Numbered from the stretch's first letter, positions 48,201 through 60,401 are shown. The stretch: 64,000 nt of DNA from Posidonia oceanica (GCA_037176725.1 JAZBRS010000037.1:12170001-12234000), one strand, 5' to 3'. The notes: generated by a model from the sequence alone, not told the origin. A program made the numbers and translations.

Positions 48201-50993
48201 TGCTAAGGGTTGGCTTGAGGGTGGGGGCATAACAGGTCTAGGGTGAGTTGGCCTAGTTGCCGGTGCTGGGGGCCTGTAAATCCTCCCCGATCGCGTTACT
48301 TCTGCACACATTTCTGTGGCGTAGCTGTAAGGGACGCGATGGGTGTCCAGGGTCGAATCAATGACGACTGGAGCATGTGCTGCGAGCACAGGAGGGGTTA
48401 CAGGGGGACCTACAAGATGTTGAGGTCTATCTAGTGGGTATGGTTGTTGGGGTGGGAAGGCTGGGGCAGGTTGAGGTCTGCCTAGAAGGTGTAGCTGAGG
48501 CTGCCCTAAAAGGTGAATGGGAGAACTAGGCTGGGCTCTAGCTAAGAGGTGTACAGGGGATTGAGCCTGAGGGAGCATGGCGGGAGGCGCGAGAGGGCGC
48601 TCCGGCCTGGCACGTGGTCGGATCAAATGGATTCCCGACTCGGAGCCGGCAACTACCGCCAGATAGAGACTGACTGGGAAAGGCTCAGAGATGTCAGAGA
48701 TAAGATCAGAGGGGTCCACTACAGAAGTAGCAGGCCCAGAAGGAAAGACAGAGTGGACGCCTGAGGTTCCCGCCCCTCCCGGATAAGAGTGCTCGGGTAA
48801 AGGTTGGCGGACGATGCCAGAATGCGGGGGAACAGCTGAAGATGCAGATGCATGAGTGCGTGCTTGAGTGGAAGCCTCGTGCGTGTCGATCACAATCGTT
48901 CCCAATTCGATCAAGTCCTGAATTGCGTTCCGCAGGGAAAAGCAATTATCCGTCGAATGCCCGACACTTCGATGGAAATTGCAGAAGAGGTCCGGCCTAA
49001 ACCAATGCGGCAGAGGGCTTGGCGGCGGACGAACCTCCGGGAACTTCAGGAGCGATGCCACCTTCGGCAAGATGTCCGTGAGTGGTTCCACCAGTGGGGT
49101 GAAATTCCTCCTCTCAGCGGGTGGTCTTCTTTGCCTTGGGTGTGAGCCTTGCTGGACCTGTGCGGCAGGATAGACCGGTCTAGCGGTGGTAGTGATGTGC
49201 GGTGTGTGCGGGTTCCTAGGTGCAGGAGCGTACACCACCTGAGCTGGGGCAGGCCGGGACGGCAAGCGAACAGGCACAGCAGGAGAATCGACGAATGCAA
49301 CAGCGGGTTTCGGCGAGTCCTTCCTCTTCGGGCGGTTGTTGTTGCTGCCGCTGTTGTTGTTGTTGGAGGTGCTGCTGTTGGCACTATTGCTGCTGATCGC
49401 TGCCTGCTTAGCGAACGCAGAGAGAGCCGGGAAGTTGCCACTCCGCAAAGAACTCTCTACGCGCGCTCCAGCTCTGATGAGTGCCGCAAAAGTAGTGACT
49501 GGTTGAATGCTAAGCAGAGCCCCGAGAGACGGCTGCGCCCCTTTGATGACGATCTCGATAGATTCCTCGTCAGAGGGTCTATCTCGAACCTGAGAGGCAA
49601 GGGCGTGCCAGCGGCCGACGTACTCCCCGAACGGCTCGCCAGAGTTCTGCTTGATGGCGATCAAGTCCGCCCTCTTTGGGATAAGATCGAGGTTGAAGGA
49701 GTATTGCTCCAGGAACGCCTGACTGAGGTCATTCCAAGTCTTGATGGCTGACATATCGAGTGATGTGAACCACTTGAGTGCCGGCCCGGTCAAACTCTTC
49801 TGGAACAAGCGGATCAGCAACCTCTCGTCAGCCTGAAGCTGAGCGAGATCACCGCAATACGCCTTCAGGTGTGCTACGGGGCAGCCCCTACCATTATACT
49901 TCTCGAAGTCCGGGATTTTGAACTTCGGAGGGAGTACCGCCTCTGGAAAGCAGCAGAGGTCCCGAAATTGGTAGGTCTGGTGCTCAGTACCCTGCACTAG
50001 TCGTAGTGCCTTCTCCAAGACGTCCATCCGGTTATTGATGGGGTCTGGAATTGCTGCTGTAGGAGAGGGATCAGCAGGGGTAGTGAGCACATACGCCGAA
50101 TGGGTCGCACCTAAGTGCTCCTCCGGATCTACCATAGCGTCGCCTGGTGGAGCAACGGGATGGCCGGCGTATCCGTGCTGGGGGATAGTGTATGCAGGAG
50201 TGTATGGAGGATGCTGGACTTGGTGGAGAGGAGAAGAATAAAGGCCATGCTGTGCTGGGATAGGGGGAGGGTGCCAGAGCGCCAATTGCTGTACAGGCGG
50301 AGTGCCAGACAGCGAGCCAGTGAGGTACTGGGCTCCAGCCGGTCCAAAGGGTTGACCACCAGAAGGAAGTGGAGCATGCTGTGCCAAGTGTTGTGCAGGA
50401 GGCGGTAAACGAGCCCCCATCGTCGGAACCGTGAGCAGTTGCGACGATGGTCGAGGCGGAGGTGCAGAGGTTGATGCATGAAATGCAGGAACTGGCCTCG
50501 GAGGAACCTCAGGGACGACAGAGACAGGAGAAGGACGAACTGATAGAGCCATGCCCTGCAGTCTTTGGGCAAGCTCCATCAGGTGCTGGTACTGAGCTTC
50601 GGGCGTCTCGCCAGTGGGGACGCTGAAGTGCAGTGCCGGCGGGGATTGAGAAACAAGTGGCACGGACACAGACTGTCCGAGAGGGAAGGATTCTACAGAA
50701 AGTGCCGCAGCAGCGGTGGAAGGGATGTCGAAAGCGACGTATCCCTGGGACGGAGGGGGCAGTGGCGTCTCCGGAACGCGAGTAACGGCCGTCAAGATAG
50801 ACTCGGCGACCGGATCTGGAGGAAGGGAGGCTTGCCACTGTCCCGGGGTGTACTGAGAACCTAGAGACGTCAGAGGAGGAAACCCTGGCGTCGGAGGGGG
50901 AACAAGAGGGACAGAGGGAGCAACCGGAGGGGCCAGAACGGAAACACCCTCCGTGACGGGAGTAAAAGAAGACTCACTAACGTACTGGGCCAT
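45264..50993 (-). CDS. gag-pro: gag-protease-linker frame of element B fused to integrase tail, 1,909 aa
   Basis: This is one uninterrupted frame from ATG 50993 (MAQYVSESS) to TAG at 45264. In order: a Pro-rich N-terminus; the Gag core about residues 370-470 (LKAYCGDLAQ, FQKSLTGPALKWF); an Asn/Ser-rich stretch; the CHHC knuckle about 665 (CNFHRSVGHSTDNC); the aspartic protease about 1065 (LVDNGSGLNVCPL); the acidic linker with DWVCIEDYYSDEE and YYVDSPSDEEEG; then, at about residue 1788, a direct join from FEKEI to PSLRILREAE, which in A belongs to the integrase C-terminus. The remaining 120 residues carry the GPY/F-type block PNWRGPFVVKQIF. RT, RNase H, second RNase H and the integrase DDE core are missing. 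The protein should still assemble particles and cut itself; copying must come from a helper. Translation may begin upstream, since the frame is open for at least 30 more codons with conserved residues but no ATG. Confidence 0.93.
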   Translation of the reverse strand: MAQYVSESSFTPVTEGVSVLAPPVAPSVPLVPPPTPGFPPLTSLGSQYTPGQWQASLPPDPVAESILTAVTRVPETPLPPPSQGYVAFDIPSTAAAALSVESFPLGQSVSVPLVSQSPPALHFSVPTGETPEAQYQHLMELAQRLQGMALSVRPSPVSVVPEVPPRPVPAFHASTSAPPPRPSSQLLTVPTMGARLPPPAQHLAQHAPLPSGGQPFGPAGAQYLTGSLSGTPPVQQLALWHPPPIPAQHGLYSSPLHQVQHPPYTPAYTIPQHGYAGHPVAPPGDAMVDPEEHLGATHSAYVLTTPADPSPTAAIPDPINNRMDVLEKALRLVQGTEHQTYQFRDLCCFPEAVLPPKFKIPDFEKYNGRGCPVAHLKAYCGDLAQLQADERLLIRLFQKSLTGPALKWFTSLDMSAIKTWNDLSQAFLEQYSFNLDLIPKRADLIAIKQNSGEPFGEYVGRWHALASQVRDRPSDEESIEIVIKGAQPSLGALLSIQPVTTFAALIRAGARVESSLRSGNFPALSAFAKQAAISSNSANSSTSNNNNSGSNNNRPKRKDSPKPAVAFVDSPAVPVRLPSRPAPAQVVYAPAPRNPHTPHITTTARPVYPAAQVQQGSHPRQRRPPAERRNFTPLVEPLTDILPKVASLLKFPEVRPPPSPLPHWFRPDLFCNFHRSVGHSTDNCFSLRNAIQDLIELGTIVIDTHEASTQARTHASASSAVPPHSGIVRQPLPEHSYPGGAGTSGVHSVFPSGPATSVVDPSDLISDISEPFPVSLYLAVVAGSESGIHLIRPRARPERPLAPPAMLPQAQSPVHLLARAQPSSPIHLLGQPQLHLLGRPQPAPAFPPQQPYPLDRPQHLVGPPVTPPVLAAHAPVVIDSTLDTHRVPYSYATEMCAEVTRSGRIYRPPAPATRPTHPRPVMPPPSSQPLADPTPDQPIVSQAPSRPVVTQLPVTTPVEPARITPPAARRGQHRADLTSQLKKVKADISIWDLIHTSAEHREAFLRVFQAARVSQSIEPSALESMVGLIAEPQVISFTSDELPPAGINHNQPLFVTVQFKNFLIPLTLVDNGSGLNVCPLRTATKLGFKAEDITPAVKGMTAFDNTHHDALGILIIPLAIGPVVFDVEFYVVDLKPNFNLLLGRPWLHKHQVLPSTPHRMIKYRRGDDVIVVMAENFEKERIKAVSPVSSQSIPFDPETSEALYRVNRCEPVNFVPHLERVNSLTVHNNPFRMVENVCHRWSYIKGTPLGRHGQGIAEPIVAVERRKSEGLGYEPKLNEDHCFHLRDRTPAIPRDLTNFTSAGILGSTDYQATAPAEDWVCIEDYYSDEEQSDATEAVPINSAETVVRAEAPQSVCLAPPLAETAGSSAGPVARSSSHPLAATPVLQEQSAAVQETGTLLLAEPSMLPAVTATSVPLPPSLEGQSINSVSSVAQPAPSSSSSGMQLAQSAPHSPDDLQQLSWQDPMASEAALSQLRPDTKGQLSTALSGPLSPPKSTPAHSPAVTLEVCSSAAPLACLFGPSTSELPSADAPVNQIMQIPRAAIRLAAGPVPQAPGAYYVDSPSDEEEGVAIEAQVDSWMSDLELLYQEQLQSIEEDLADHQAAERKGKAVVTDPPLQEDHASIMVLEDSAAPDSPRPDELITLQPEGGSRWFVQPMPHLSNASSGSDQISRQSGISSTSTLEDPKGGASAVNIAATEQNASAASAAQSAEQSAVSAVVSVEPLAESAEHSAESVRPEQTAKGVAGTEVAHQGYRNTRVSVTILKRHQGQAAEHMHSFDVTSPSFEKEIPSLRILREAELEEAEWVEDRCIQLNLIDERRLQAMHNAHCYQKRMARAFLKKVQPRSFQPGDLVLRAIHLPDGRGKFRPNWRGPFVVKQIFSGDAVTLEDMDQVEQSEPVNLCYLKKYYQ

Positions 50994-52306
50994 CGCTGAC
51001 CTAGAGCGTGTGAGAACAGGGCTGCGACGGGTATTCAAGCGGTGAGTCCTACGAGGAGCTATCGTCGCAAATGCGGATAGCTCAGAGGGGGGAATGGTCG
51101 CGAACTAAGTCACAAAAAGGGCGTCAACGAGGGTCGATACTCGAGCTCTGGCAAAGGGAAACTCGCTTACCGATCACGCTGACACAACAGAGGGAAATTA
51201 AGGTTAGAAACTAAAAGATGAATGCAAATGCGTTAGTTAAGTGGCATGAATGACGTGCATGCTTTCTAGTATGCCCCCCTTTCCTAACTAGTGTTTCCTA
51301 GCAAGGCTGTCTACTCCGGGTATCCCTGGGTGTACGGGTCACCGACTCAGGTCAGAAAAAGTAGGTCCCCTGTCTAACTCCCGGCCCAAAGCTCAGGTAA
51401 TGACAGGGTGGTGCGTTAGTGGCCTCTACCCTGCCAAAGCGTGGGTGGTACCCTCTACTAACACCGACACGACCCCCGGACAAGGAGGGGGCGGACCGAC
51501 CAACTTATGCCACGCCCAAAGCAGTGGAACAAGAGGCCGGAACCGTCCTTCGCAGACTAGTAGGTGGACTCAGAGGAGAAGAATGCATGCCCTATATGAT
51601 GCTTATGCAAATGATTAGAGTTTTTTATCTTGCACATTTTATTAACCAAAGGGAGTGAAGGATTGTTTGTAGTCTCTAGTTACCCCTAGAAGTTTCTTTT
51701 ACTTGCATTTTTTAGTTAACCATGGGGGAAGCAGACAAGTTTCTACTATCCTAGGCATGGCAAGTGCAAAAGGGAAGAAAATCAGTCAAAATGGCAAGCA
51801 ACCATCATACAACACAACAAAAGGCATGTTCATGGCATGTGCGAGTGTTTGTGAATATGAGGGTGAAAAAGAAACATTCATCAAGTCAAAAAGCATGTAA
51901 GCATAGTATGTGCGTGTGTAGTGGCATAGCAAGGGTGTAAAAGAAGCATTCAACATCCAAAAAGCATGTATTTTAGCCAAACAAAGTATGTAGACATGTA
52001 ATGTGCGAGAATTAAAGCAGTAATAAGCAAGTAAGGTAAAGTAAGGTAAAAGTAAGCAGACAGTAAAAGAAATAGGAGCGTAAGCAAGACAATAAGTAAG
52101 TAAACAGGCAAAGGAGCGAAGCCAAGCAAAAGAAGGCGCAAACCGAGGCAAAAGAGGTGCAAAAACCTAAGCAAAGTAGCCACGAAGCGACTTGCTAGGA
52201 GTTTGCACAGAAAAGTGAGCAAAACAGGCGAAGAAGGCACACAAGGCAGACAAAACTACAAAACAAGCGAGCAAAAGCCGAAAACGAAAGCCGGAGTCTA
52301 GCCTAG
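50994..52306 (-). other. Leader (5' UTR) of element B
   Basis: This is 1.3 kb without a supported gene, collinear with the A and C leaders. The gag-proximal part is open in the gag frame. The conserved foldback corresponds to about 51409-51465. Confidence 0.75.
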
Positions 52307-52324
52307 TCCCCAGCGGAGTCGCCA
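52307..52324 (-). other. Primer binding site of element B
   Basis: The sense strand reads TGGCGACTCCGCTGGGGA, one base after the 5' LTR end. It differs from A at one base (CCG instead of CTG). Confidence 0.9.
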
Positions 52325-52325
52325 C

Positions 52326-55300
52326 TGTAGCGATCCCGATCGGAATCAGGCTCGCTAATATAGCGGCGATTGAGATCCGAGGAAGAGGCTCAACTCGAAA
52401 ACACTTGAAATCGAGGAGAAAAAGGAAAGATAAGACAAATCAGAGTCGCCACCACGTCTATTAATGGAAGACGAGGAAAACCGGGGTAATGCGTGAATTA
52501 ACGCGCAAAACCGAGCAATAAACGCAAAGCAAAGCAATGCAAGGGAAAACAAATGCAAACAAATGCAAATGAGATGACTCTAGCCTAGGATAAGGGCAGT
52601 ACGGTCATTGCGGGCCAAAAGACAGGGTAAGGACTCCTGTTACGTGCGGGGAAGGTATTAGGCACCCCCGACACGCCCGAAAATCGGTCTTTCTAGGCTT
52701 ACGCTCGCATACGCAGAAAAATGCAGGATTGAATGCCTATGTGCCTATAAATGCCTGGGTGAATGCTCAAGGTGTGCTCTAAGTGGGAAGAAACAAAGCA
52801 AGGAAGTAAACGTGCTCTCTAAGCGCTCAGCTACGCTGTCTGTGTTCCGAACCAGGCGAAACCTAGCTCGTGAGAACTCCAGGCAGTAAGCATCACAGCC
52901 CTATATGCAAATGCAAGCGAGAAAACAAAACAGCGAGAAAACCATGCAATGCGATCGACATGCAAGGGAAAACGGCGCAAAACACGCAAAACGAGGCGAG
53001 AAATGAGCAACGCGCGCAAAACGATGCAAAAGAGCGAAAACGGTACGCAAAACAAGCAGAAAACAAGGCAGCACGCAAAACGAGACAAGAGAGCAGGAAG
53101 ACACGCAAAACAGGATGAGAAAACAGAATGGCACGCAAAACGGAGCGAAAGAATAAAACCGGCACGCAAAACAGGCGAGAAAGCAAGGCGGCGCGCAAAA
53201 CAAGGCAAGAAAACAGGAGGACACGCAAAACGATGTCAAAACAAGAACAGGCACGCAAGACGGTGCCAAAACAGCGAAGCAAAACCTCGAAAAAGCCATG
53301 AGAATGCAAGAATGCAGAAAGAGATTAGAAGAGGCCAAAGGGGAGTCAAAACAACGTGTGTGTAAGAGCAGACGTAGTTTAGGACCACTCAGAGTAGGTG
53401 TGAAGACCTACAGAGGGGAGAGGGGGCAAACGGAGGGATTACCACCTCTTTGCGACTGTTTCCCGCTAAACCGTTCCACGGTGTGTCTCGCATGCTGCCC
53501 AAAGCTTGCGATGCGATCGGATCGTGAAAAAGGGGGAAGTAAGTCACATTAAGTGGCAAATCTAGGGAGAACGCAACACAAAACGCACGGGGAAACGCGA
53601 AACGAGGATTTGAATAGACAAGTAGAAAGGGGAAGTCCTATTCTACATGCTCAAAGAGACAGAAAGCGAAAACAAGGAAAACTGTGCAAGTGGCATGCAA
53701 ATGCAATGCAAGGGTTCAGGGGGACATACCTGGAAATCCGGGAGCCTGATCTGAAATCTGTCTGGTCCATGCTGAAGAGCGCTTTGCTGCGGTCGCCTGG
53801 GCAGCTTACTTGAGAAGATCCAACGGCCGGATCAGAAGATATCGCAGCTCCAAGGCAGAAGGGCCAGAACAGGGGAGAAGAACAGACCTAGGTGTTCAGG
53901 AGGTCCTAGGGATGTGCAAAAGGCCCTCCCAAGTGAAAGGGAGCTAAAAGTGCTTAGTGTGTGCAAAAAGATGCTAGAATGCAAGACTAAATGAATGCAG
54001 GATGCATGCAAAAGCAAGAAAAAGCAAAGAGAAGTAACTTGGGAAAAACCAGGAGTTCAGAAAGCATTTTGAAAAAGAAAGGGGCTAAAAATGCAAATTT
54101 CCCAGAAAATAGGGTTCCATGGGGAAGGATTTTGAAAACAGGGGAAGACAGAGGTCTAATTGGCAAAAAACTAGGCTCAGAAAGTTGTTTTGAAAGGAGG
54201 GTATGCTTAAAAAGAGGTTTTGAAAGCAAAAAGAGATCAGAAAGCAATTTTGGAGAAACTGGGGTCTAAAATACAAATTTTCCAGAAAACAGGGTTCCAG
54301 GGAGTCTGGGAATACTAGTGGAGGGTCTGCAAGAAATTTGGTAGGCATAGGAGCTAAAATGCAACCTAGGGGCAAAATGGTCTTTTCACATGATTTTTTA
54401 AAAGGTGCAGGGACCTATGTGCGATTTTGAAATCATGCAGGGGCTAAAAATGCAATTTAGTATGGAAAACATGCTCTGAAAAATAAAGGACAGGACCACA
54501 GTGTAATTTTTGAAAAATGCAGGGTTGAAAATGCAATGTAGTAAGCAAAAATGTATAGAAAACAGTTACTGTCCATTTAAAATGGACCTAAATGCAAATA
54601 TGCAAAAACAGCAGGGCAAATGTGCAATGCAACAAGCAAAAAATAGAAATAAAGCCTAAGTTCTACAGTGCAGAGGATTAAGATGCAAAAACAGAAAACA
54701 AGAGGGGCCCAGAATGCAATATGATATGATAAACTATATGCATTAAATCTAAATAATCTACTGCAGGATCTACATGCAGAAATTGAAAACAGGAGGGCTA
54801 AAGCGTAAAAAATTATAACTAGAAAGCACAGTAAATGGATCAGCATGCAAATAAGGAAAAACATAAATATTTCATGCAATTTAATATGGTTTCAGTTCAA
54901 AAATCAGCAGATTAAACTAAATAAAGGACTGGAATGTAAAATGATAAAAACTCAGACCAGAAATGCAATATTTGCAAGAAAACTTAGATATCAGAAAAAT
55001 AAGTGAACAGTGCTATGGCCGACGGCCATGGACACTGTAGCAGCAAGCTGCCAGCGTCCATGAACGCCGGCACGGGGGTGTTGGAGCCGCGCAGACCGGT
55101 GGGGAGGCGCCTCCAGGTCCTGACGGAGGTCGGACGATGCTCGGCGGAGGACGACGCAGCCTGGAGCGCGCTGGAGCGGTCGCCGGAGTTCTGCAGAGTC
55201 TCAGGAGATTCGTCCGGCCGATCAACGCAGCGACGCTGCGTTATGAGGGCCGGAGAACGCTCCTGGGACTCGTGCGGAGCTGAGACGATCGCGGGAGCTG

Positions 55301-58200
55301 CGTTCCGTTGCCCGGAGCGACAAGGCGACCGAAGAACTGCGCCGGAGAAGACGACCGGAGCGGCGAGCAGAAACGGGGCAAGAGGGCCGGAAACCTACTT
55401 CTAAAGGGCTGAGGAGCAACGCGGGAAGAAAAGAAGACTAAGGGAGCAAGAATATATCTGTTTCCATGGCTGGGATGTCCTCCCGACGCAGGTGGCTCCA
55501 GAGGTCGCCGGTGGAGCTTGTCCGGTCGCTGTGGAGGCTGTCTGCTGCTCACGAGGACTGGGATCGACTCAGAGCGACCCCCCGGAGCTTCCTGGATGGT
55601 TGGACAGCTGCTGCGAAGACCGGCGGAAGATCTGGCTGATCGTGGGTTCACAGAGGCAGCCGGAGGTCGGGGGGACTGTTCGCTGCACGCCGGACTGGAT
55701 GGGACCCTCCGGGTGGTTGCTGGAGGTCTGGGGAAGGGTTCTGGGCGGTCGAATTGAGTTTCTGGAGAGTGTAGGTGGAGATTGAAGGTTGTTGGGTTTT
55801 CTGGTCCGAAGGTGGGGTAAGTGTTTGTGGTGGCGTTTGGGGTCTGTGGTGAGGGAAAGGGCTGAAGACCAGGTGGCCTGGGAAGGTGAAGTGCAGGTGA
55901 GTGTCGGGGAAGGATTTGGGGAGATGCGGTGGACTGTGGCGAAGGCAATTTCAGGAGGGAAGGTGTTGGGTTGCAGTTGGTTTCGGTGGTGGAAGTTCGG
56001 GTGAATTCGGGGTGTTCTGGGTGGTGAGAGGCCAGGAAATGGTGGAGGAAGTCTGGCTGGGTTTCTGGGTGAACTTGGGGGACGAAAAGCAAGAGAATGG
56101 ATGGCTGGAACGGGCTTGGTTTCTGGGGAAAAAGAAGGGAGAATTCTGCTGAAAATCAGAGGGAGAAGAAGAGGCTTTCGGTGGGAATTCTCTGGATTTC
56201 TCTCGTTCTCTCTCTCGGATGGCAAAAAAGGGTCCTGAAGGAGGTCGAAAGCTGAGGCTTTATCAGCTACTCTCCGGCTTGCTCGCGCGTTCTGGAATTC
56301 GAATTCCACCGGCGCGATCCACTGCTGCTGAGGATGACAAGCAGCCGGCGAGACGACAGGCAATTAAAGCCTCCCGGAATCGGCGCTGAGACAGAGGAGA
56401 GGCAGCGAGCTGCTGTAGATGAAAGGATTGGAGAGCTTGAAATTTAAACGAAGGAGGGAGAGCTGTAGCTGCCGCGGGAGAAAACCGGCGAAAGAAGAGA
56501 AAAAAACGCAGAGAAGGTGAAGGAGGAAGAAGGGGTGGAGAAGGCGGGCCGGACTGCTGCGGGCCGAGAAAAAGAAGGAAAAAAAGAAGGAAAAAGAGAA
56601 ATGGGCTGACGGGCTCAATAAGGAAAAGGAAGAAAGAAAAAAAAAGAGAAGGAAGAAAGAAAGAAAGGGAAAAGAAGAGAAATAAAATAGGAAAAAATAA
56701 ATTAAAAATAAGTAAAAATATTAAGGTGCTTGTGCTGTGAATCAGGATCTTAATCAGATTTTTTAATGACTTCTTTTGGTTAATTAGTGTGGTTTAAATG
56801 GGTTTTGGGCTTGATTAGGGTTTTAGGGTTTTGGTTTTGCTTTTAATTAGTTTTCACTTGATTAAATGTTTGTTAAACCTTTTTTAAATTGTTTTAAAAA
56901 TTTTTTTTCCCTTGTTGGACACTTAGGATATTGATTAGGATTTTTTAGGATTTATTTTTGTATTAATCAGGGTTGTTTTTGGGTTTTTAAGTCTTAGTCT
57001 TCTTAGGTTTTTTCCTTTCTTAAGTCTTTTATATTATGCTTTGATTTTTTATTTGCTGATTTTTCTTGGAGTTTTTAATTAGATTTTTCTGGTTTGATAG
57101 GGTGTTTTTTAAGTCTTTTCAGATGTGTTTTTCTTTTCTTTTTTAATTAATTTTTTAACTTGTTTTTCTTATGTTTGTTAGGTTAGGTCTTTTGCCTTCC
57201 TTAATTACTTGTTTTAGTATTTGATTTTTTTAATTCTTCATTTTGGGTTTGTTTTTTAATTCTTCTGATGGGTTTTTACCTTTGGTGGGTTTTGATCTTA
57301 TTTTAGCTTTTTCCTTGATTTTTCAGTGTTTTCTTTTGATTTGTTTTGCATTTTTTAGTTTGCATGTTTAGTTTTCTTTTTAGCTTGTTTTAGTTAAGTT
57401 TAAGTTCTTAATTGCTTGTTTAACATTTTTTAATTGTTTTTCTTAGGATTCTGATTTGCTCTTTTTATGTTTTGAGGTTTTGCAGATTTTTATGGGTTTT
57501 TGTGGATTTTTGCAAGAGGGGGAAAAGGAAAAGAGAAGGAGGAAAGAAATGGAAAAGAGAGGGAGATAAAAGGGAAAAGATAGGTTGGAAGAAAACGATT
57601 TTTTAAAAATTCAGGAAAAGTGTTAAAAATAAAGTAAAAATAGGGATAAGATAGAGGAAGCATAGAAGCACAGAGGGGGCCCACAGCCAGACCAGAAAAA
57701 GGGTAAGAAAGGGATGAAAAGAGAGATGATAATCAGGAGAGAGAGAGGAGAGAGAAAATGATAATCCCGGAGAGAGAAAAGGATAATTTGGGTGAAAGAG
57801 GGTCTTAATGGTCTTGGAATGGGGTGAGAATTGGTGAGTGGGTAGTCTAGGGTTTGAAGTCTTGGGTCTGAAGTTTTGGTTTGATTCTAAGGGGGTTTTG
57901 GAGGGGTTTCAAGGTGTAGAAGAAGGGTAGTTTCTCCTAAGTTTTCTAGGGTTTTTGGGAATGGGTCAGGTTTGGAAATTCCTAGGTTTTTGGGTAGGCT
58001 TGTTGAGTGGATAGTGGTAGGTTTTCCTATGGATTTTGGTTAGGTTTTGAGGTCGGGAAGGGGGGTAAAGGTTTAGGTCAAGACAGGCTGTTTTTGAAGG
58101 GTAAGGAGGAGGATTAGGGCTAGGGTTTGGTTGGGGTTTGATCCAGCAATTACCAGGAGGGGCTCTAAGGGTCCGGGCCTGCCAAGATGGGGTGTCAACA
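52326..58200 (-). repeat. 5' LTR of element B (right in window), 5,875 bp
   Basis: It is collinear with 33052-38924 and only two bases longer. Many single-base differences are visible, for example near 52504, 52633, 52856, 53111, 53235 and 55300. It has the same sub-regions as the other copy. Confidence 0.95.
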
Positions 58201-58205
58201 CCCTC
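58201..58205. repeat. Right target-site duplication of element B (CCCTC)
   Basis: CCCTC directly follows the LTR edge GTGTCAACA and is identical to 33047-33051. Confidence 0.95.
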
Positions 58206-60401
58206 CATCGCATGATCAAGTTCCACTGAGGCGACGATGTTATCGTTGTCATGGCGGAAAACTTTGAGAAGGAGCGGATCGAGGCGGTCTCTTCCGTCTC
58301 TTCACAAACTGTCCCCTTTGACCCTGAGCTTTCAAACACCTTATACTGCGTTAATCGGTCTGAGCCAGTTAACTTCATTCCAAATCTTGAACGCGTCAAC
58401 TCCTTCACTATTCACAGCAACCCTTTCTGGATGGTCAAAAACATTTGTCACAGGTGGGGTTACGTCAAGGGGACGCCGCTCGGGCGATACGGCTAGGGAA
58501 TCGCTGAGCCGATCGTGGTAGAGGAGTGAAGAGATTCCAAGGGTCTCGGACACGTCCCGCAGTCCAGTGAAGACAGACACACGCAGCCAAGGAATCAGTG
58601 GATGATCATCCCCCGGGACCTCACTAACTTCACCAGTGCAGGTACCTTGGGTTCAAGCGGCGGTCAAGCCATAGCACAACCGGAGCCGTGCCAGAGCTCT
58701 CCACTGCCGACGGAAGAGTGGGTCTGCATTGAGGACTACTACTCGGATGAGGAGCAGTTTGGCACAGTAGGGGCAGCCCGGACCTGTAGTGAGATCGAGC
58801 TCGGTGCAGCAGCATCTTGGTCAGTTTGTCTGGCCCTTCCCTCCACAGAACAGTAGTAGATTTGGTAGGCCCTATGGCAGGATTGACAGTCTCTCATCTT
58901 TCTGCAATCTCATCAGCATCACCGACAACAGCAGCAGCAGCTCCGAAGTCAGGAGCACCACTTCAGGCACAGTTAGCTAGTCTGCCCGCGGTCGTAGTCA
59001 CATTAGTACAGCGGTCACCCTCTCTGGCGGATCAGTCAGTCAGTTATGCCAGCAGCGCGACTCAGCCCACTTCAGTGGCTACCTCACCAGTAGTGCAGGT
59101 GGCTCAGTCAGTCACACTTCCTCCTGCCTCAGGACAGTAAGCCTCGTGGCAGGCCCCCCATGGTGTTAGAGGCCGTGCAACCACCATCACTACTAGATGC
59201 ATGCGTATTGTCTGCCGGGAAAGCCGCCTGGGCTCTAGTCCTCCGGAGGAGCAGCTCTACCTCCCCTCTAGCTGCAGTAGTAACTTTGGCAGCGCCCCCA
59301 TCAGCGGCACTACTGACCAATCTGTTTGGATCTCTGATCACCACGGCACCGTAGTCAGCCATGCCCACAGGCCAGCCCGACGGTTGGGCAGTGCAGTCAA
59401 CAACAGAGCAAGCACCCAAAGCAGTGGTACATCTAGTGGCTGGGCCAGAACCAGAAGCCACCGGTGCCTACTATGTCGACTCACCCTCGGATGAGGAGGC
59501 AGGAGCGGCAGTAGAGGCCCAGGTTGACTCATTGATGGGGGACTTGGAGCTACTATTCCAGGAATAGCTTATGTCACTGGCAGAGGACCTTGCAGAGTAT
59601 CAAGTGGTGAGGAAAGCGAAAGCCGTGGCTACGGATCCCTCCCCGCAGAAGGACCATGCCTCTATCATGGTCATAGAAGAAGATTCAGCAGCAACGGCCC
59701 CCACTAGACCAGATGAGCTAATCACCCTGCAGCCACAAGGCGGGTCTAGGTGGTTGGTGCAACACATGCCCCACTCAGGCAGTGCAGTGAGCGGCAGTAC
59801 CCTGATTAGCCGCCAGTCTGGTATACGCTCCGCAAGCACAACAGAGAACGCAGAGGAGGAACCATCAGCAGTACAGGTAGTGACAGAGTTAGCGATAGGG
59901 TCAGTAGTAGAGTTAGCAATAGCAGAGCAGGCAAAGGAGATTGCCGGGACAGAGGTTGCGCACCGAGGATATAGAAACACTCAAGTGAGTGTGACCATCC
60001 TGAAGCATTACCAGGGCCAAGAAGCGGAACATATACACTCCTTTGATATAACAGACCCCACCTTTGAGAAGGAGATCCTCATGGAATTCGTTGCATACGA
60101 AGAGGAGAATGATACAGGTGAAGATAAGAATGATGAACCATCGCCTGAGTTCCAACCCTATGACGACGATCCAGAAGGCCCCAACCTCCATGTCGAAGAG
60201 GAGACAGAGGTTGTCAACATCGGCACAGTCGAAGAAGCCAGAGAGGTCCGTATCAGCACCCAACTGTCGCCCCAAGCCAGAGTAGAGTTCACTGCATTCT
60301 TGAAAGAGTATACAGATGTCTTCGCCTAGAGCTATGAAGACATGGTCGGCCTCGACGTCGAAATAGTAGTGCACAACCTTCCCTTGAATCTAGACGCCAA
60401 G

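Larger units (their letters stand above)
33052..58200 (-). mobile_element. Element B: 25.1-kb non-autonomous Tat/Ogre-type retrotransposon
   Basis: The element is complete from LTR to LTR, in minus orientation and flanked by CCCTC. LTRs are 5,873 bp (33052-38924) and 5,875 bp (52326-58200). It carries PBS, leader, one very long open gag-pro frame, a purine-rich spacer, the mobile-domain ORF, a 3.7-kb structured 3' region and polypurine tract. Reverse transcriptase, both RNase H domains and the integrase catalytic core are absent, removed by one in-frame deletion. B is related to A but clearly diverged in LTR and 3' arrays. LTR differences are more numerous than in A. With an intact TSD and near-identical LTRs it must have been moved recently by polymerase supplied in trans. 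Confidence 0.95.
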
